DNA of 64,000 nt from Collinsella sp. AM17-1 (GCF_003470665.1 NZ_QRJZ01000010.1:1-64000), one strand, 5' to 3'; shown: positions 52,912-61,219, numbered from the stretch's first letter. The notes: generated by a model from the sequence alone, not told the origin. Program-made: numbers and translations.

Positions 52912-55134
52912 CTACACGATTTGATTCACGTGCGTCTCGTCGTCGAACTTGGCGGCGCCAGGCTCAACGTCCTGGGGAGCGGCGGCGTCCACCAGAGCCT
53001 GCTTGAGCTCGGTGTACTGACGCTCGACCTCGCCCTCGGCCCAGACCTGGTCGGCGATAGCGTCGACCTGGCAGGCGGAGAACTTGTCCTCGGGCGTATG
53101 CGAGACCGGGTCGACCTTGTGCATGGTCAGCTCGTTGCACTTGCCGATCCACCACTGGTAGGTCATATAGACCGTGCCCTTGTTGATGCGGTCGCTCACG
53201 TCGGCGCGGCTGTATACCTGGCCGCGGCGGCTGTGGATCGAGACGATGTCGCCATTCTTGATGCCGCGTGCCTGGGCGTCCGCGGGATTCATGCGGACAA
53301 AGCCGGGCTCGTCGGAGAGCAGCGCCAGCGTCTTACAGTTGCCGGTCATCGAGCGGCAGCTGTAGTGGCCGACCTCGCGGACGGTGCACAGGATGAGCGG
53401 GTACTCATCGTCGGGAAGCTCGGAGGGCGCCTCCCAGTCGTGCGCCATCAGGTTGGCGCGGCCGTCCTTGGTGGTGAACTTGCCACCTGCGAACATGTCG
53501 GCCGTACCGTGGTCATTCACATCGGTGCTCTTGACGGGCCACTGGGCGTAGCCGCCCTCGGGAGCCATCTTCTCGTAGGTCGCGCCCACAAAGTTGGGGC
53601 ACAGGCTAATGCACTCGTTCCAGATCTGCTCGGTGTTGTCGTAGTGCATGGGATAGCCCATGCGCGTGGACAGGTCCGCGAAGATCTCCCAGTCGTGGCG
53701 GCACTCGCCCTTGGGCGGAACGGCCGCGTCAAAGTGCTGGAAGCTACGGTCGGATGCGGTAAAGACACCCTCGTGCTCGCCCCAAGAGGTAGCGGGCAGG
53801 ATGACGTCGGCGAGCATGGTCGTCTGCGTCATAAAGATGTCCTGGCAAATGAACAGGTCCAGCTCGGAGAGCGTCTTGCGCATACCGGCCGAATCGGGCT
53901 CGGTCTGCACCGGGTCCTCGCCGTAGTTGTAGAAGCAGTGCACCTTGCCCTCGTCGACCAGGTGGCCCAGGTCGGTGAGCTTGTAGCCCTCCTCGAGCGG
54001 GAGCTTTTCCTCGGGCACGCCCCAAGCCTTGGCAAACTTGGCGCGAGCGGCGGGGTCGGTGACTTTCTGGTAGCCAGGGTACAGGTTGGGCAGCATACCC
54101 ATATCGCAGGAGCCCTGGACGTTGTTCTGACCGCGCACGGGCGCGAGGCCGGAATTGGGTTTGCCGATCTGGCCGGCAACGCAGGCGATGGAGGCGATGG
54201 TGTGCACCGTCTTCAGGTTCTGCTTCTGCTGACATACGCCCATGCCCCAGCCAATGATGGCAGAGGGCTTCGCCGTGGCGTACATCTCGGCAGCTTGGTG
54301 GATCAGCGCGGGCTCGACACCCGTGATGTCCTGTACGGATTCGGGAGTGTAGTTCTTGATGGTCTCCCACCACTCGTCAAAGCCGTTCGTATGCTCGGCG
54401 ACGAATTCCTTGTCGTAGAGGCCATCGTTGACAAGACAGTTAGCAAAGGCGTTGAGGAACGCGACGTTGCAACCGTTCTTGATCGGAAGGTAGATATCGG
54501 CGATACGCGCGGTTTCGATATGGCGCGGGTCGGCGACGATGATCTTGCAACCCTTTTCTTTGGCTCGCACGATGCGCCTTGCGACGATGGGGTGCGAATC
54601 GGCAGGGTTATAGCCGAAGAGGAAAATGCAGCCCGCATCCTCCATACCGGGGATGGAGCATGACATGCAACCTGAACCAACCGTGTCCATCAGACCGAGG
54701 ACAGTAGGGCCGTGTCAAGTACGGGCGCAGTTGTCCACGCTGTGGGTGCCGATGCACGCACGCGTAAACTTCTGCATGACGTAGTTCGCTTCATTGCCGC
54801 CGCCTCGCGAAGAGCCGGTGGTCATGACAGCGTTAGGACCATATTCGTCAATTATGGCCTGCATCTTAGATGCGGTGAAATCCAGCGCCTCGTCCCAGCT
54901 TACGCGCTCAAGATCCGCGCCCTTGGTGCGGCGGATCATCGGGTGCAGTACGCGAGGAGTCAAGATCTTGGTGTCGTTGATGAAGTCGTAGCCGCTCATG
55001 CCCTTAAGGCACAGCTCGCCCTGATTGGTAATGCCGTTGAGCGGTTCGGTACCCACGACCTGGCCGTTTTGGACCAGGAGGTTAAACTGGCAACCGGCGC
55101 CGCAGTACGGGCAGATCACTTTATGCTTCTCCAT
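52912..55134 (-). CDS. fdhF: Formate dehydrogenase H, selenoprotein (in-frame TGA = Sec140)
   Basis: A 740-residue bis-MGD formate dehydrogenase read through one in-frame TGA at 54715-54717. The codon is residue 140, exactly the Sec position of E. coli FdhF, within NCART-U-HGPTVLGLMDTVG; the His after Sec is the catalytic partner. The [4Fe-4S] motif CPYCGAGC (8-15) and the fourth Cys in GELCLKG near 45 are present, and the C-terminal MGD-binding domain contains CTVREVGHYSCRSMTGN. A SECIS-like hairpin starts 11 nt after the TGA. Start ATG 55134 with GGAGGG 6 nt upstream. It oxidises formate and hands electrons to HydN/HyfA. A naive call would give two separate ORFs. Confidence 0.96.
54684..54717 (-). 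promoter_or_regulatory. SECIS-like element of fdhF
   Basis: From the TGA (54717-54715), 11 nt, then the stem UGUCC/GGACA (54703-54699 and 54688-54684) around the loop UCGGUCUGAU, with the GGUCU core seen in the E. coli fdhF SECIS. It should be bound by SelB. Confidence 0.75.
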
Positions 55135-55210
55135 GACACCCTCCTTCCTTTCTCTGCTACCGATTAATCGGTACGTATTTGACAATCGTTGGGCCTATAT
55201 AGCCGCCCGC

Positions 55211-55729
55211 CTACGCCTCGTTTTCGATGGTGGCGCGGGCACGCTCGGCGGTCAGTTCCGCCAGGCGCTCCTCGTCTACCAGGGTGAGGCCCTTGGTCGG
55301 GCACGCCTCGGCACACGCCGGACCGCCGGGACGGTCCACGCACAGGTCGCACTTGAGCACGAAGCTCTTGGTCTGCGAACCCACGCGCACGTCGCCCATC
55401 AAGACGGGGACCTGCGTGGTCGCCACGCTCACGGCGCCAAAGGGGCAGGCCATGACGCAGCTCTTGCAGCCGATGCAGTTGTCCTCGTTGACGCCGATAC
55501 GATGGTTCTTTGGATCAAAGAACAAGGCGCCCGTGGGGCAGGCCTTGGCGCACGGGGCATCCTCGCAGTGATGGCAAGCCACCGGTGCGGAGATCTCGTA
55601 CGTACGCGTCACGCGCAGGCGCGGCGCGGCGATGTTGCCGGGGGTGTCGTGTGCCTCGATACACGCCGCCATGCAGGTTTGACACCCAATGCAGCGCGAG
55701 GAATCGGCTACGACTCGTTTATTGCCCAT
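55211..55729 (-). CDS. hydN: HydN-like 4Fe-4S electron carrier for FdhF
   Basis: A 172-residue protein with four [4Fe-4S] motifs (CIGCQTCMAACIEAH at 12-26, CHHCEDAPCAKACPTGA near 54, CIGCKSCVMACPFGA near 83 and CDLCVDRPGGPACAEACPTKG near 120). Length and order match E. coli HydN (175), the partner of FdhF. It is the first gene of the FHL operon, 77 bp ahead of fdhF. Start ATG 55729 with GGAGGGAG 9 nt upstream; a longer frame is open but has no ribosome site. Confidence 0.9.
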   Translation of the reverse strand: MGNKRVVADSSRCIGCQTCMAACIEAHDTPGNIAAPRLRVTRTYEISAPVACHHCEDAPCAKACPTGALFFDPKNHRIGVNEDNCIGCKSCVMACPFGAVSVATTQVPVLMGDVRVGSQTKSFVLKCDLCVDRPGGPACAEACPTKGLTLVDEERLAELTAERARATIENEA

Positions 55730-55880
55730 GTTGTTCACTCCCTCCTGAATCCCATGCCGGAGAGACCCTGTCGACATTGCCCCAGGCCGCCCGTAGCCTG
55801 GCATCGACGTATCGAATACATGCGGCGAAACAGGCACTCGATAGAATTTCTCCAACGGTATACAGGTTGAATATACGCAG

Positions 55881-55937
55881 TTGCAGGGGGCAAACTTGAG
55901 CGTAACCCCTGCAATACGGGTGTATTGCAGGGGTTTT
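55881..55937 (+). promoter_or_regulatory. Mutually exclusive hairpins (attenuator-like)
   Basis: TTGCAGGGG at 55881-55889 can pair with CCCCTGCAA (55906-55914). The same CCCCTGCAATAC (55906-55917) pairs perfectly with GTATTGCAGGGG (55922-55933), which is followed by TTTT. The two folds exclude each other, as in attenuators, with a terminator fold on the plus strand. On the minus strand the same DNA lies in the possible hydN leader. Confidence 0.5.
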
Positions 55938-55975
55938 GGCAGGTTAGGATTATTCTCGATAGGATATAAAGGCGA

Positions 55976-55986
55976 GTGTATTACAC
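55976..55986. promoter_or_regulatory. Palindrome GTGTATTACAC
   Basis: A perfect 5-1-5 dyad between the divergent hydN and vapB genes, a possible operator. The regulator is unknown. Confidence 0.3.
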
Positions 55987-56090
55987 GCGTACGTCCGAGA
56001 GAGATTTTGCGCCATTTCTGAAGGATGTAGTACGTTTGTAATATCGTTTACACTCAATTACTCTAGTGCAATAAAGTAGTGGTTGTAAGA

Positions 56091-56119
56091 TTGACTATTA
56101 TTAGCCGATGCTGTATTTG
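56091..56119 (+). promoter_or_regulatory. Candidate sigma-70 promoter of the toxin-antitoxin pair
   Basis: TTGACT (56091-56096), a 17-bp spacer, then TATTTG (56114-56119). It would start transcription about 30 nt before the antitoxin ATG. Confidence 0.5.
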
Positions 56120-56156
56120 ACTATTCAAATTGCACGCTTATTAAGGGAGGCCAGTG

Positions 56157-56480
56157 ATGTCATCGACTCAAAAACGAGCCATCCTGCAGGTGCGCATTCG
56201 CGAGGAAGACAAGCAGCATGCCGAGCGTCTCTACGACGCCATGGGCACATCGCTCGCCGAGGCCGTGCGCCTTTTTGTCGCGCAGAGCATTTTGATGCGC
56301 AAGCTCCCCTTTCAGCCGGTCGCCGTGCGCTCAAAGGACGGCACCGCCGCCTATGGATCGCTCAAAGCATATGGAGATCCCAATCGCCGCTCCGAGGAGC
56401 GCAATGCCTGGATTGAATACCTTGCCACAGAAAGCGACGATTCGATTTTGGGTCCCGAGGAAGTAGATATCCATGAGTAG
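56157..56480 (+). CDS. RelB/DinJ-like ribbon-helix-helix antitoxin
   Basis: A 107-residue protein. The N-terminal ~45 residues have the RHH pattern of RelB/DinJ antitoxins (ILQVRIREEDKQHAERLYDAMG, then SLAEAVRLFVAQSI). The acidic C-terminus (ATESDDSILGPEEVDIHE) fits a toxin-binding tail. It should bind the PIN toxin and repress its own promoter. ATG 56157 has AGGGAGG 8 nt upstream; the preceding GTG is less likely. It overlaps the toxin start by 8 bp. Confidence 0.82.
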   Translation: MSSTQKRAILQVRIREEDKQHAERLYDAMGTSLAEAVRLFVAQSILMRKLPFQPVAVRSKDGTAAYGSLKAYGDPNRRSEERNAWIEYLATESDDSILGPEEVDIHE

Positions 56481-56928
56481 CACCATCATCGACGAGACCG
56501 TCATCCTACGCTACCTGCTTGACGACGACGAAGTTCTGTCACCGCGCGCCGCCAAGGTCATCGCCACGCGCACTGCTCGCGTCTACCCCGAAATCATCAC
56601 GCGCGTCGTGGTCACGCTGCGCGACGTCTATAAGGTTCCCCGCGTTGAGATTGCTGCGGCCATGAAAAGGCTGCTCGATGACGTCATGGTCGACGAGCCC
56701 ACCGTTGTCGCCCTTGCCGTCAAACTCTTTGGCAAGACCCATATGGACTTTTCCGACTGCCTCCTCGCAGCCCGAACCGCCATCTACAACGATGATGTCG
56801 TGAGCTTTGGCAAGCCCATCATCCAAGGCATGATCGACTACCGCCGTAAACGCCAAACCGCCACCGACGCCCGCGGCCACAGCACCGACGCCACCATCGA
56901 CAAGCTCCGCCACCACGGTCGCCACTAA
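56473..56928 (+). CDS. PIN-domain toxin (VapC-like)
   Basis: A 151-residue PIN-domain ribonuclease, partner of the RHH antitoxin just upstream. First acidic residue in IIDETVILRYLLDDDE (5-20), second in YPEIITRVVVTL near 39-50, third in DFSDCLLAARTA near 95. The usual fourth position (SFDxD) reads SFGKPI, so one Asp is replaced by Gly. VapC toxins cut tRNA or rRNA. The pairing of a RelB-type antitoxin with a PIN toxin is a common mixed type. The last ~25 residues are a basic, His-rich tail. Confidence 0.8.
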   Translation: MSSTIIDETVILRYLLDDDEVLSPRAAKVIATRTARVYPEIITRVVVTLRDVYKVPRVEIAAAMKRLLDDVMVDEPTVVALAVKLFGKTHMDFSDCLLAARTAIYNDDVVSFGKPIIQGMIDYRRKRQTATDARGHSTDATIDKLRHHGRH

Positions 56929-56976
56929 CCGGCAGGCAACGACATCGCCCGCCCCTCAGCCTCATCCCCTACCTAG

Positions 56977-57041
56977 GTTGCGGTGAAATACGGACTATTT
57001 CATGCCTTTAAAGGCCTCAATAGTCCGTATTTCACCGCAAC
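56977..57041. repeat. GTTGCGG-type long hairpin
   Basis: Perfect 23-bp arms (56977-56999 and 57019-57041; beginning GTTGCGGTGAAATACGGACT) around a loop that is itself the palindrome GCCTTTAAAGGC. It lies just after the toxin gene and 30 bp beyond the end of the AbiEi-like gene. Confidence 0.8.
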
Positions 57042-57070
57042 TTATTGAAGGTTGGCTGCGAACGATTTCG

Positions 57071-58093
57071 CTATCGGGGGTCAGCGTAGGGTTTTGTTGT
57101 CGGAATGCCGTAACCGCGCATCATGGCACCGAACGATTCTACGTCGTAGGTGTCCGAGAGTTTGAAATGAATGACGTTGTGGCCCATGGCGCGAAGGTTC
57201 GCGTCGCGCATAAGGGCCGCTCGATAGGTTTTTGCCGCCACTTGCTCTGGATCATTTTGAGCTTCGTCTTCAAACTTACCTAGCCTATGCAGCTCTGCCA
57301 GCGTCCATGAGCCGTCTGGCATCTGCCAGCCATAATCTGCTAGATAATAGCCAGCGTTTCCCGGTCGCGTTATCTCAACTTGAAGCTCAGGCGCGGCAAC
57401 CCCAGCGAGAATCATCGCTGCTCTCGCCTCGGACTCGCCGCCATTGTCTGACCTGCCGTCCATATGCTCTAAAACGTCAAAAGCACGCGCGATGCCATGC
57501 AACCCTCGGCAATTTGTCTGCGCATATGCTCGCAGCTCTTCGCGTTCGACATCGTACTCACGGGCCAAGCCATCGACATAGCCTAGCGCATAGCGAAAGG
57601 CGCTCGTTCGGGCGATATCAACAACCGTTCGATACGGATCCGTCAGCGTAAACAGACCGAGCCGCCACACTTCGCCCGCCCGCCAGCGCTTATATTCAAC
57701 GAACTCATACGTATCACGCCTTGTAGACCGTGGCAGCAGCACTTGCACTTTATCCAGAAGCGTGTACGCCGAGCCGATGCCGTAGAGCAGCGCTGCCGTC
57801 GATCCGCAAAACACAGCATCCGGTTCAACGACCGCAATAGCGGATGCCAGCTGAAAGATGCGATCTTCAACCCCAAGATTATTCCAATAGACCGGATCCG
57901 CATAAACATGGTTGTAAAGACGAAGCATGAGCTCTTCCTGCATAAGCTCGCGCGCACGGCGTTCATCCCAAGGATCAATTGTTATAAGCAGCTGTCCATC
58001 TTGATGAATTCCAAGTGCCGAGAATAGCATCCTTGCATATGACTGCGGAAAATGTTTGCCTTTATCGAGCATGGCCAACCCCATAACCGTCAC
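57071..58093 (-). CDS. AbiEi-like/DUF559-like hypothetical protein
   Basis: A 340-residue soluble protein. The N-terminal half resembles the AbiEi antitoxin/transcription-regulator-like proteins often annotated in Coriobacteria (GSTAALLYGIGSAYTLLDKVQVLLPRST; DPYRTVVDIAR). The C-terminal ~110 residues look like a Vsr/DUF559 endonuclease-like fold (GGESEARAAMILAGVAAPELQVEI, then YYLADYGWQMPDGSWTLAEL), although the usual Lys of the nuclease core is not obvious. No toxin gene is adjacent. GTG 58093, ATG 58084 or ATG 58072 (GGGG 8 nt upstream) could be the start. The gene is bracketed by two GTTGCGG hairpins, and the AT content is slightly raised. Confidence 0.65.
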   Translation of the reverse strand: MTVMGLAMLDKGKHFPQSYARMLFSALGIHQDGQLLITIDPWDERRARELMQEELMLRLYNHVYADPVYWNNLGVEDRIFQLASAIAVVEPDAVFCGSTAALLYGIGSAYTLLDKVQVLLPRSTRRDTYEFVEYKRWRAGEVWRLGLFTLTDPYRTVVDIARTSAFRYALGYVDGLAREYDVEREELRAYAQTNCRGLHGIARAFDVLEHMDGRSDNGGESEARAAMILAGVAAPELQVEITRPGNAGYYLADYGWQMPDGSWTLAELHRLGKFEDEAQNDPEQVAAKTYRAALMRDANLRAMGHNVIHFKLSDTYDVESFGAMMRGYGIPTTKPYADPR

Positions 58094-58258
58094 GGCGGAG
58101 AGAATACTATTACGCTATCGCATGCTTCCGTCCGCAGACCTTGCCAAAAGCTGACCAAAAGCTTGACGTCGCAGGTCAAGGCTTCAAAAAATATTTCCAC
58201 TCTCGGTAGACGGTCGCTACGACCCTCCCAACGGCATCAAAATCCAACCTTACAAATA

Positions 58259-58323
58259 GTTGCGGTGAAATACGGACTACATGGGCCATATAAGCCGAAA
58301 AACAGTCCGTATTTCACCGCAAC
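58259..58323. repeat. GTTGCGG-type long hairpin
   Basis: Perfect 20-bp arms (GTTGCGGTGAAATACGGACT at 58259-58278 and its complement at 58304-58323) around a 25-nt loop. The second flank of the AbiEi-like gene. Confidence 0.8.
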
Positions 58324-58359
58324 TTAGGAGGGGATGTGGGATCCCCGGCATGTATATGA

Positions 58360-58399
58360 AAATGGCTCTGGTCCCAAAAGGAATCAGAGCCATTCATCT
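58360..58399 (-). terminator. Terminator of the tRNA-Pro/tRNA-Gly transcript
   Basis: The stem AATGGCTCTG/CAGAGCCATT with a 14-nt loop is followed on the minus strand by TTTCAT, 7-10 bp after tRNA-Gly. Confidence 0.65.
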
Positions 58400-58405
58400 A
58401 TCCTA

Positions 58406-58479
58406 TGGAGCGGGCGACGGGAATCGAACCCGCGTCATCAGCTTGGAAGGCTGGGGTTCTACCATTGAACTACGCCCGC
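58406..58479 (-). tRNA. tRNA-Gly (anticodon UCC)
   Basis: Acceptor stem GCGGGCG/CGCCCGC, encoded CCA, anticodon loop CTTCCAA (UCC) and T-loop TTCGATT. 74 nt. Co-transcribed with tRNA-Pro six bases upstream. Confidence 0.95.
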
Positions 58480-58485
58480 AAGATA

Positions 58486-58562
58486 TGGTCGGGACGACAG
58501 GATTTGAACCTGCGACATCCTGCTCCCAAAGCAGGCGCGCTACCAAACTGCGCCACGTCCCG
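58486..58562 (-). tRNA. tRNA-Pro (anticodon UGG)
   Basis: Acceptor stem CGGGACG/CGTCCCG, encoded CCA, anticodon loop TTTGGGA (UGG) and T-loop TTCAAAT. 77 nt. First gene of the tRNA-Pro/tRNA-Gly pair. Confidence 0.95.
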
Positions 58563-58653
58563 AAGGTGTTGAGCAGCTAAGGTCTAAACCTTGCGTGTCC
58601 CAAAGCGAAGGAAATTATAGGGGAGACTCCCCGCCTGTGCAAGCATTGATGCC

Positions 58654-60012
58654 TTAGCTCCTCGAATGTGCGACAAAACGACTATGGAGCAGACCGATCA
58701 CAAAGGCAACCACGGCAACCGGCGCCCACGCGGCACCGATATCCGCCAGCGGCAGCACATCGAACGGCAGCCACGCGCCCGCAAAGAACGCATCGCGAAC
58801 CGAGGTGATCACGCTCTGCACCGCGACCACACCGCCGACCCAAACCCACACCTGCGGACGTGCGTCGCAAAAACCGTGCACCAGGCCCATCAGCACCAGC
58901 ACGATGGCGACGGGATACAAGGCGTTGAGCATGGGCACCGAGAACATAAGAATCACATCGAGGCCCACGTTGGAAAGCACGCACGAAAACGCCGCGAACA
59001 CAAAGGCGAGAATCGCAAAGGGACGGCGCATGGCCTCCTCGGAGGCCCCCGCTCCCCCTTCGACCACATACGTCTCGCAGAAGTAACGCGAGCAGCAGCT
59101 GATGAGGCCGATGCACACGTTCATGCAGGCAAGGAAAAAGATCGCAAAGACCACGACCGTGCCGGCAAGCCCAAAATGCATGGAGGCCGAGCGAGCAAGG
59201 ATTGCAGCGCCGTTGGTGGCGTCGGGCATCACGGTGCCGAGCTGCATACCGGCAAGGGCCAAGCCGCAATAGATGACGGCCATGAGCACGCCGGCGATCA
59301 CACCGGAGCGCGAAATCTCGAAGGCCACACGCTTGTCATCGGTAACGCCCAGCTCATGAATGGTCTCGGCGATGATGATGCCAAAGGCGAGCGACGCGAG
59401 CAGGTCCATGGTCTGATAGCCGGTCAAAAAGCCCTGCACGGCAGCACCGGCATTATAGGGAGCCTGTGGCGCGGCAGCGGGACCCAGCGGCGAGACCACG
59501 GCAGCGCCCACGACCAATACGATAAGGGCGATGAGCGCGGGGCCCGTAATGCGGCCGAGTACGCGCGTGATGACGCCGGGACGCAGCGTGAGCGCAAATG
59601 CGACGATAAAGAACCCGACGGCAAACACCAGGCGAGCCGTGGCGAGCGAGACGCCCTCGGGCAGCAGCGGCACCAGCATCTCGAAGGCCGTGGAGCTCGT
59701 GCGCGGAATGGCCAGGCACGGGCCGATAGCCAGATACACCGCCGCGACAAAGAACTCGCCAAATTTGGGGTGCACGCGGCCGGCAAGCTCGCGCGCCGTT
59801 CCGGCAAGTGCCACGGCGATAAAGCCCATAACGGGCAAGCCGATGGCGGCGATGAGAAAGCCAAGCATGGCGACCGGCGTGGCAGAACCTGCCTGCAGCG
59901 CCAGCAGCGGCGGAATAATGAGGTTGCCGGCGCCAAAGAGCATCGAGAACAGGGCGATACCGACGGTGACGACATGGTCGGAGCGCAGACCGCGCGGAGC
60001 GGATGAAGCCAT
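58654..60012 (-). CDS. brnQ: Branched-chain amino acid:cation symporter (BrnQ family)
   Basis: A 452-residue membrane carrier of the LIVCS family with 12 hydrophobic helices. Family marks: VGIALFSMLFGAGNLIIPPLL near 17-37 (Na-binding region), AIGPCLAIPRTSSTAFE near 95-112, FLTGYQTMDLLASLAFGIII near 200 and FLACMNVCIGLISCCSRYF near 293. It takes up leucine, isoleucine or valine with Na+ or H+. It follows the selenium cluster terminator, so it has its own promoter, which is not clearly visible in the short gap. Confidence 0.92.
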   Translation of the reverse strand: MASSAPRGLRSDHVVTVGIALFSMLFGAGNLIIPPLLALQAGSATPVAMLGFLIAAIGLPVMGFIAVALAGTARELAGRVHPKFGEFFVAAVYLAIGPCLAIPRTSSTAFEMLVPLLPEGVSLATARLVFAVGFFIVAFALTLRPGVITRVLGRITGPALIALIVLVVGAAVVSPLGPAAAPQAPYNAGAAVQGFLTGYQTMDLLASLAFGIIIAETIHELGVTDDKRVAFEISRSGVIAGVLMAVIYCGLALAGMQLGTVMPDATNGAAILARSASMHFGLAGTVVVFAIFFLACMNVCIGLISCCSRYFCETYVVEGGAGASEEAMRRPFAILAFVFAAFSCVLSNVGLDVILMFSVPMLNALYPVAIVLVLMGLVHGFCDARPQVWVWVGGVVAVQSVITSVRDAFFAGAWLPFDVLPLADIGAAWAPVAVVAFVIGLLHSRFVAHSRS

Positions 60013-60030
60013 GGGACCACCTTTCGAGTC

Positions 60031-60064
60031 AAAACAAAAACGGGACGGGCAAAAGACCCGTCCC
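60031..60064 (-). terminator. Rho-independent terminator of the selD cluster
   Basis: The stem GGGACGGG/CCCGTCCC is followed on the minus strand by GTTTTTGTTTT, 15 bp after the desulfurase stop. Confidence 0.85.
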
Positions 60065-60079
60065 GCAAGTATATACGCT

Positions 60080-61219
60080 TTAGCAAGCTAAATCGCGCAA
60101 AGCTTCAATCGCGGCGTCAACTTCCTCGTCTGTGTTGAAATACCCAAACGAGAAGCGAACGACACCCTGGCGCTCGGTCCCCAACGCGCGGTGCATGAGC
60201 GGAGCGCAGTGGGCGCCGGGGCGCGTCGCAATCCCCCACCCTTGCATGAGCGCATCCGAGATCTCGGCCGAATCGATATCGCCCACGTTGAGCGAGACGA
60301 TCGCCGAGCGTGCTGGCTGGTCGAAGGCACCGTAGAGCTTGATTTCCGGAATCTCACGAACGCCGGCGAGGAAGCGTTCGGCGAGCGCGCGCTCGTGAGC
60401 CGAAATCGCCTCCACCCCGCCCTGGGCCTCGATAAAGTCGAGGCCGGCAGAAAGGCCGGCGATACCGTGACCGTTGAGCGTGCCCGCCTCAAGGCGCGTG
60501 GGCCACTCCCGCGGCTGCAGCGCATCGAAGCTGTGCACGCCCGTGCCGCCCATGGCCCAGGGAGCCACATCAATGCCCTCCGCCACGGCCAGGCCGCCGG
60601 TGCCTTGAGGTCCCATGAGCCCCTTGTGGCCGGTAAAGCACACCATGTCGAGCCCCATGGTCTGCATATCGATATGCGCCGTGCCGGCAGATTGCGAGGC
60701 ATCGACGATCACCAGCGCACCGGCAGCATGGGCCATGGCCGCCACGCGCGCGATGTCGACCGCGTTGCCGGTCACATTGGAGGCGTGCGTCACCACCACG
60801 GCACGTGTGCTCGGCGTGACCAGCCGCTCGAGCTCGTCGTAATCGAGCGCGCCGTTCACGTCGCAACCCGCATGCTCAACCGTCACGCCCTGCTCAGCCG
60901 ACAGGCGGTTGAGCGGACGCAGCACGGAGTTGTGCTCGAGTACCGTCGTGACCACGCGGTCGCCGGGGCGCACTACGCCATTGATGGCGGTGTTGAGCGC
61001 CGCCGTGGAGTTGGGCGTAAAGCACACATGGTCCGCCCTCGGGCAACCCAAAAGGCGCGCGAGCTTGGCACGGCAGCCATGAATCGTACGAGCGGCATCG
61101 AGGGCACCCGACGTGGCGCCGCGCCCGGCATTGCCAAGCGAGCACATCGCCTGCGTCACGGCATCGATGACCGTCTGCGGCTTATGCATGGTCGTCGCCG
61201 CGTTATCCAGGTAGATCAT
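60080..61219 (-). CDS. Cysteine desulfurase family PLP enzyme of the selenium cluster
   Basis: A 379-residue class V aminotransferase-fold enzyme (NifS/SufS group). N-terminal IYLDNAATTMHKPQTV (2-17), PLP lysine in MVCFTGHKGLMGPQG near 190, and C-terminal RPGAHCAPLMHRALGT near 335 with the catalytic Cys. It removes S or Se from (seleno)cysteine. Linkage to DUF3343, yedF and selD suggests supply of selenium to SelD. Start ATG 61219 with GGGAGG 9 nt upstream, overlapping the DUF3343 stop by four bases. Confidence 0.9.
   Translation of the reverse strand: MIYLDNAATTMHKPQTVIDAVTQAMCSLGNAGRGATSGALDAARTIHGCRAKLARLLGCPRADHVCFTPNSTAALNTAINGVVRPGDRVVTTVLEHNSVLRPLNRLSAEQGVTVEHAGCDVNGALDYDELERLVTPSTRAVVVTHASNVTGNAVDIARVAAMAHAAGALVIVDASQSAGTAHIDMQTMGLDMVCFTGHKGLMGPQGTGGLAVAEGIDVAPWAMGGTGVHSFDALQPREWPTRLEAGTLNGHGIAGLSAGLDFIEAQGGVEAISAHERALAERFLAGVREIPEIKLYGAFDQPARSAIVSLNVGDIDSAEISDALMQGWGIATRPGAHCAPLMHRALGTERQGVVRFSFGYFNTDEEVDAAIEALRDLAC

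Larger units (their letters stand above)
55730..56156. other. Divergent intergenic region of hydN/fdhF and vapBC
   Basis: This 427-bp region between two divergent operons contains competing hairpins (55881-55937), a palindrome GTGTA-T-TACAC (55976-55986) and a plus-strand promoter (56091-56119). The FHL promoter must also lie here; no sigma-54 (-24 GG/-12 GC) box or FhlA-type site was evident to me. Confidence 0.6.
58094..58405. other. Intergenic region with hairpin and terminator
   Basis: No gene seen. It contains a GTTGCGG hairpin (58259-58323) and the terminator of the tRNA-Pro/tRNA-Gly transcript (58360-58399). The promoter of the AbiEi-like gene should lie near 58100-58160 but is not clear. 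Confidence 0.6.

Noticed and set aside
54715..54717. TGA splitting fdhF as a sign of a pseudogene or two genes
   Set aside because: The frame continues in phase, the codon is at the exact Sec position, a SECIS hairpin follows, and selA/B/C/D are present.
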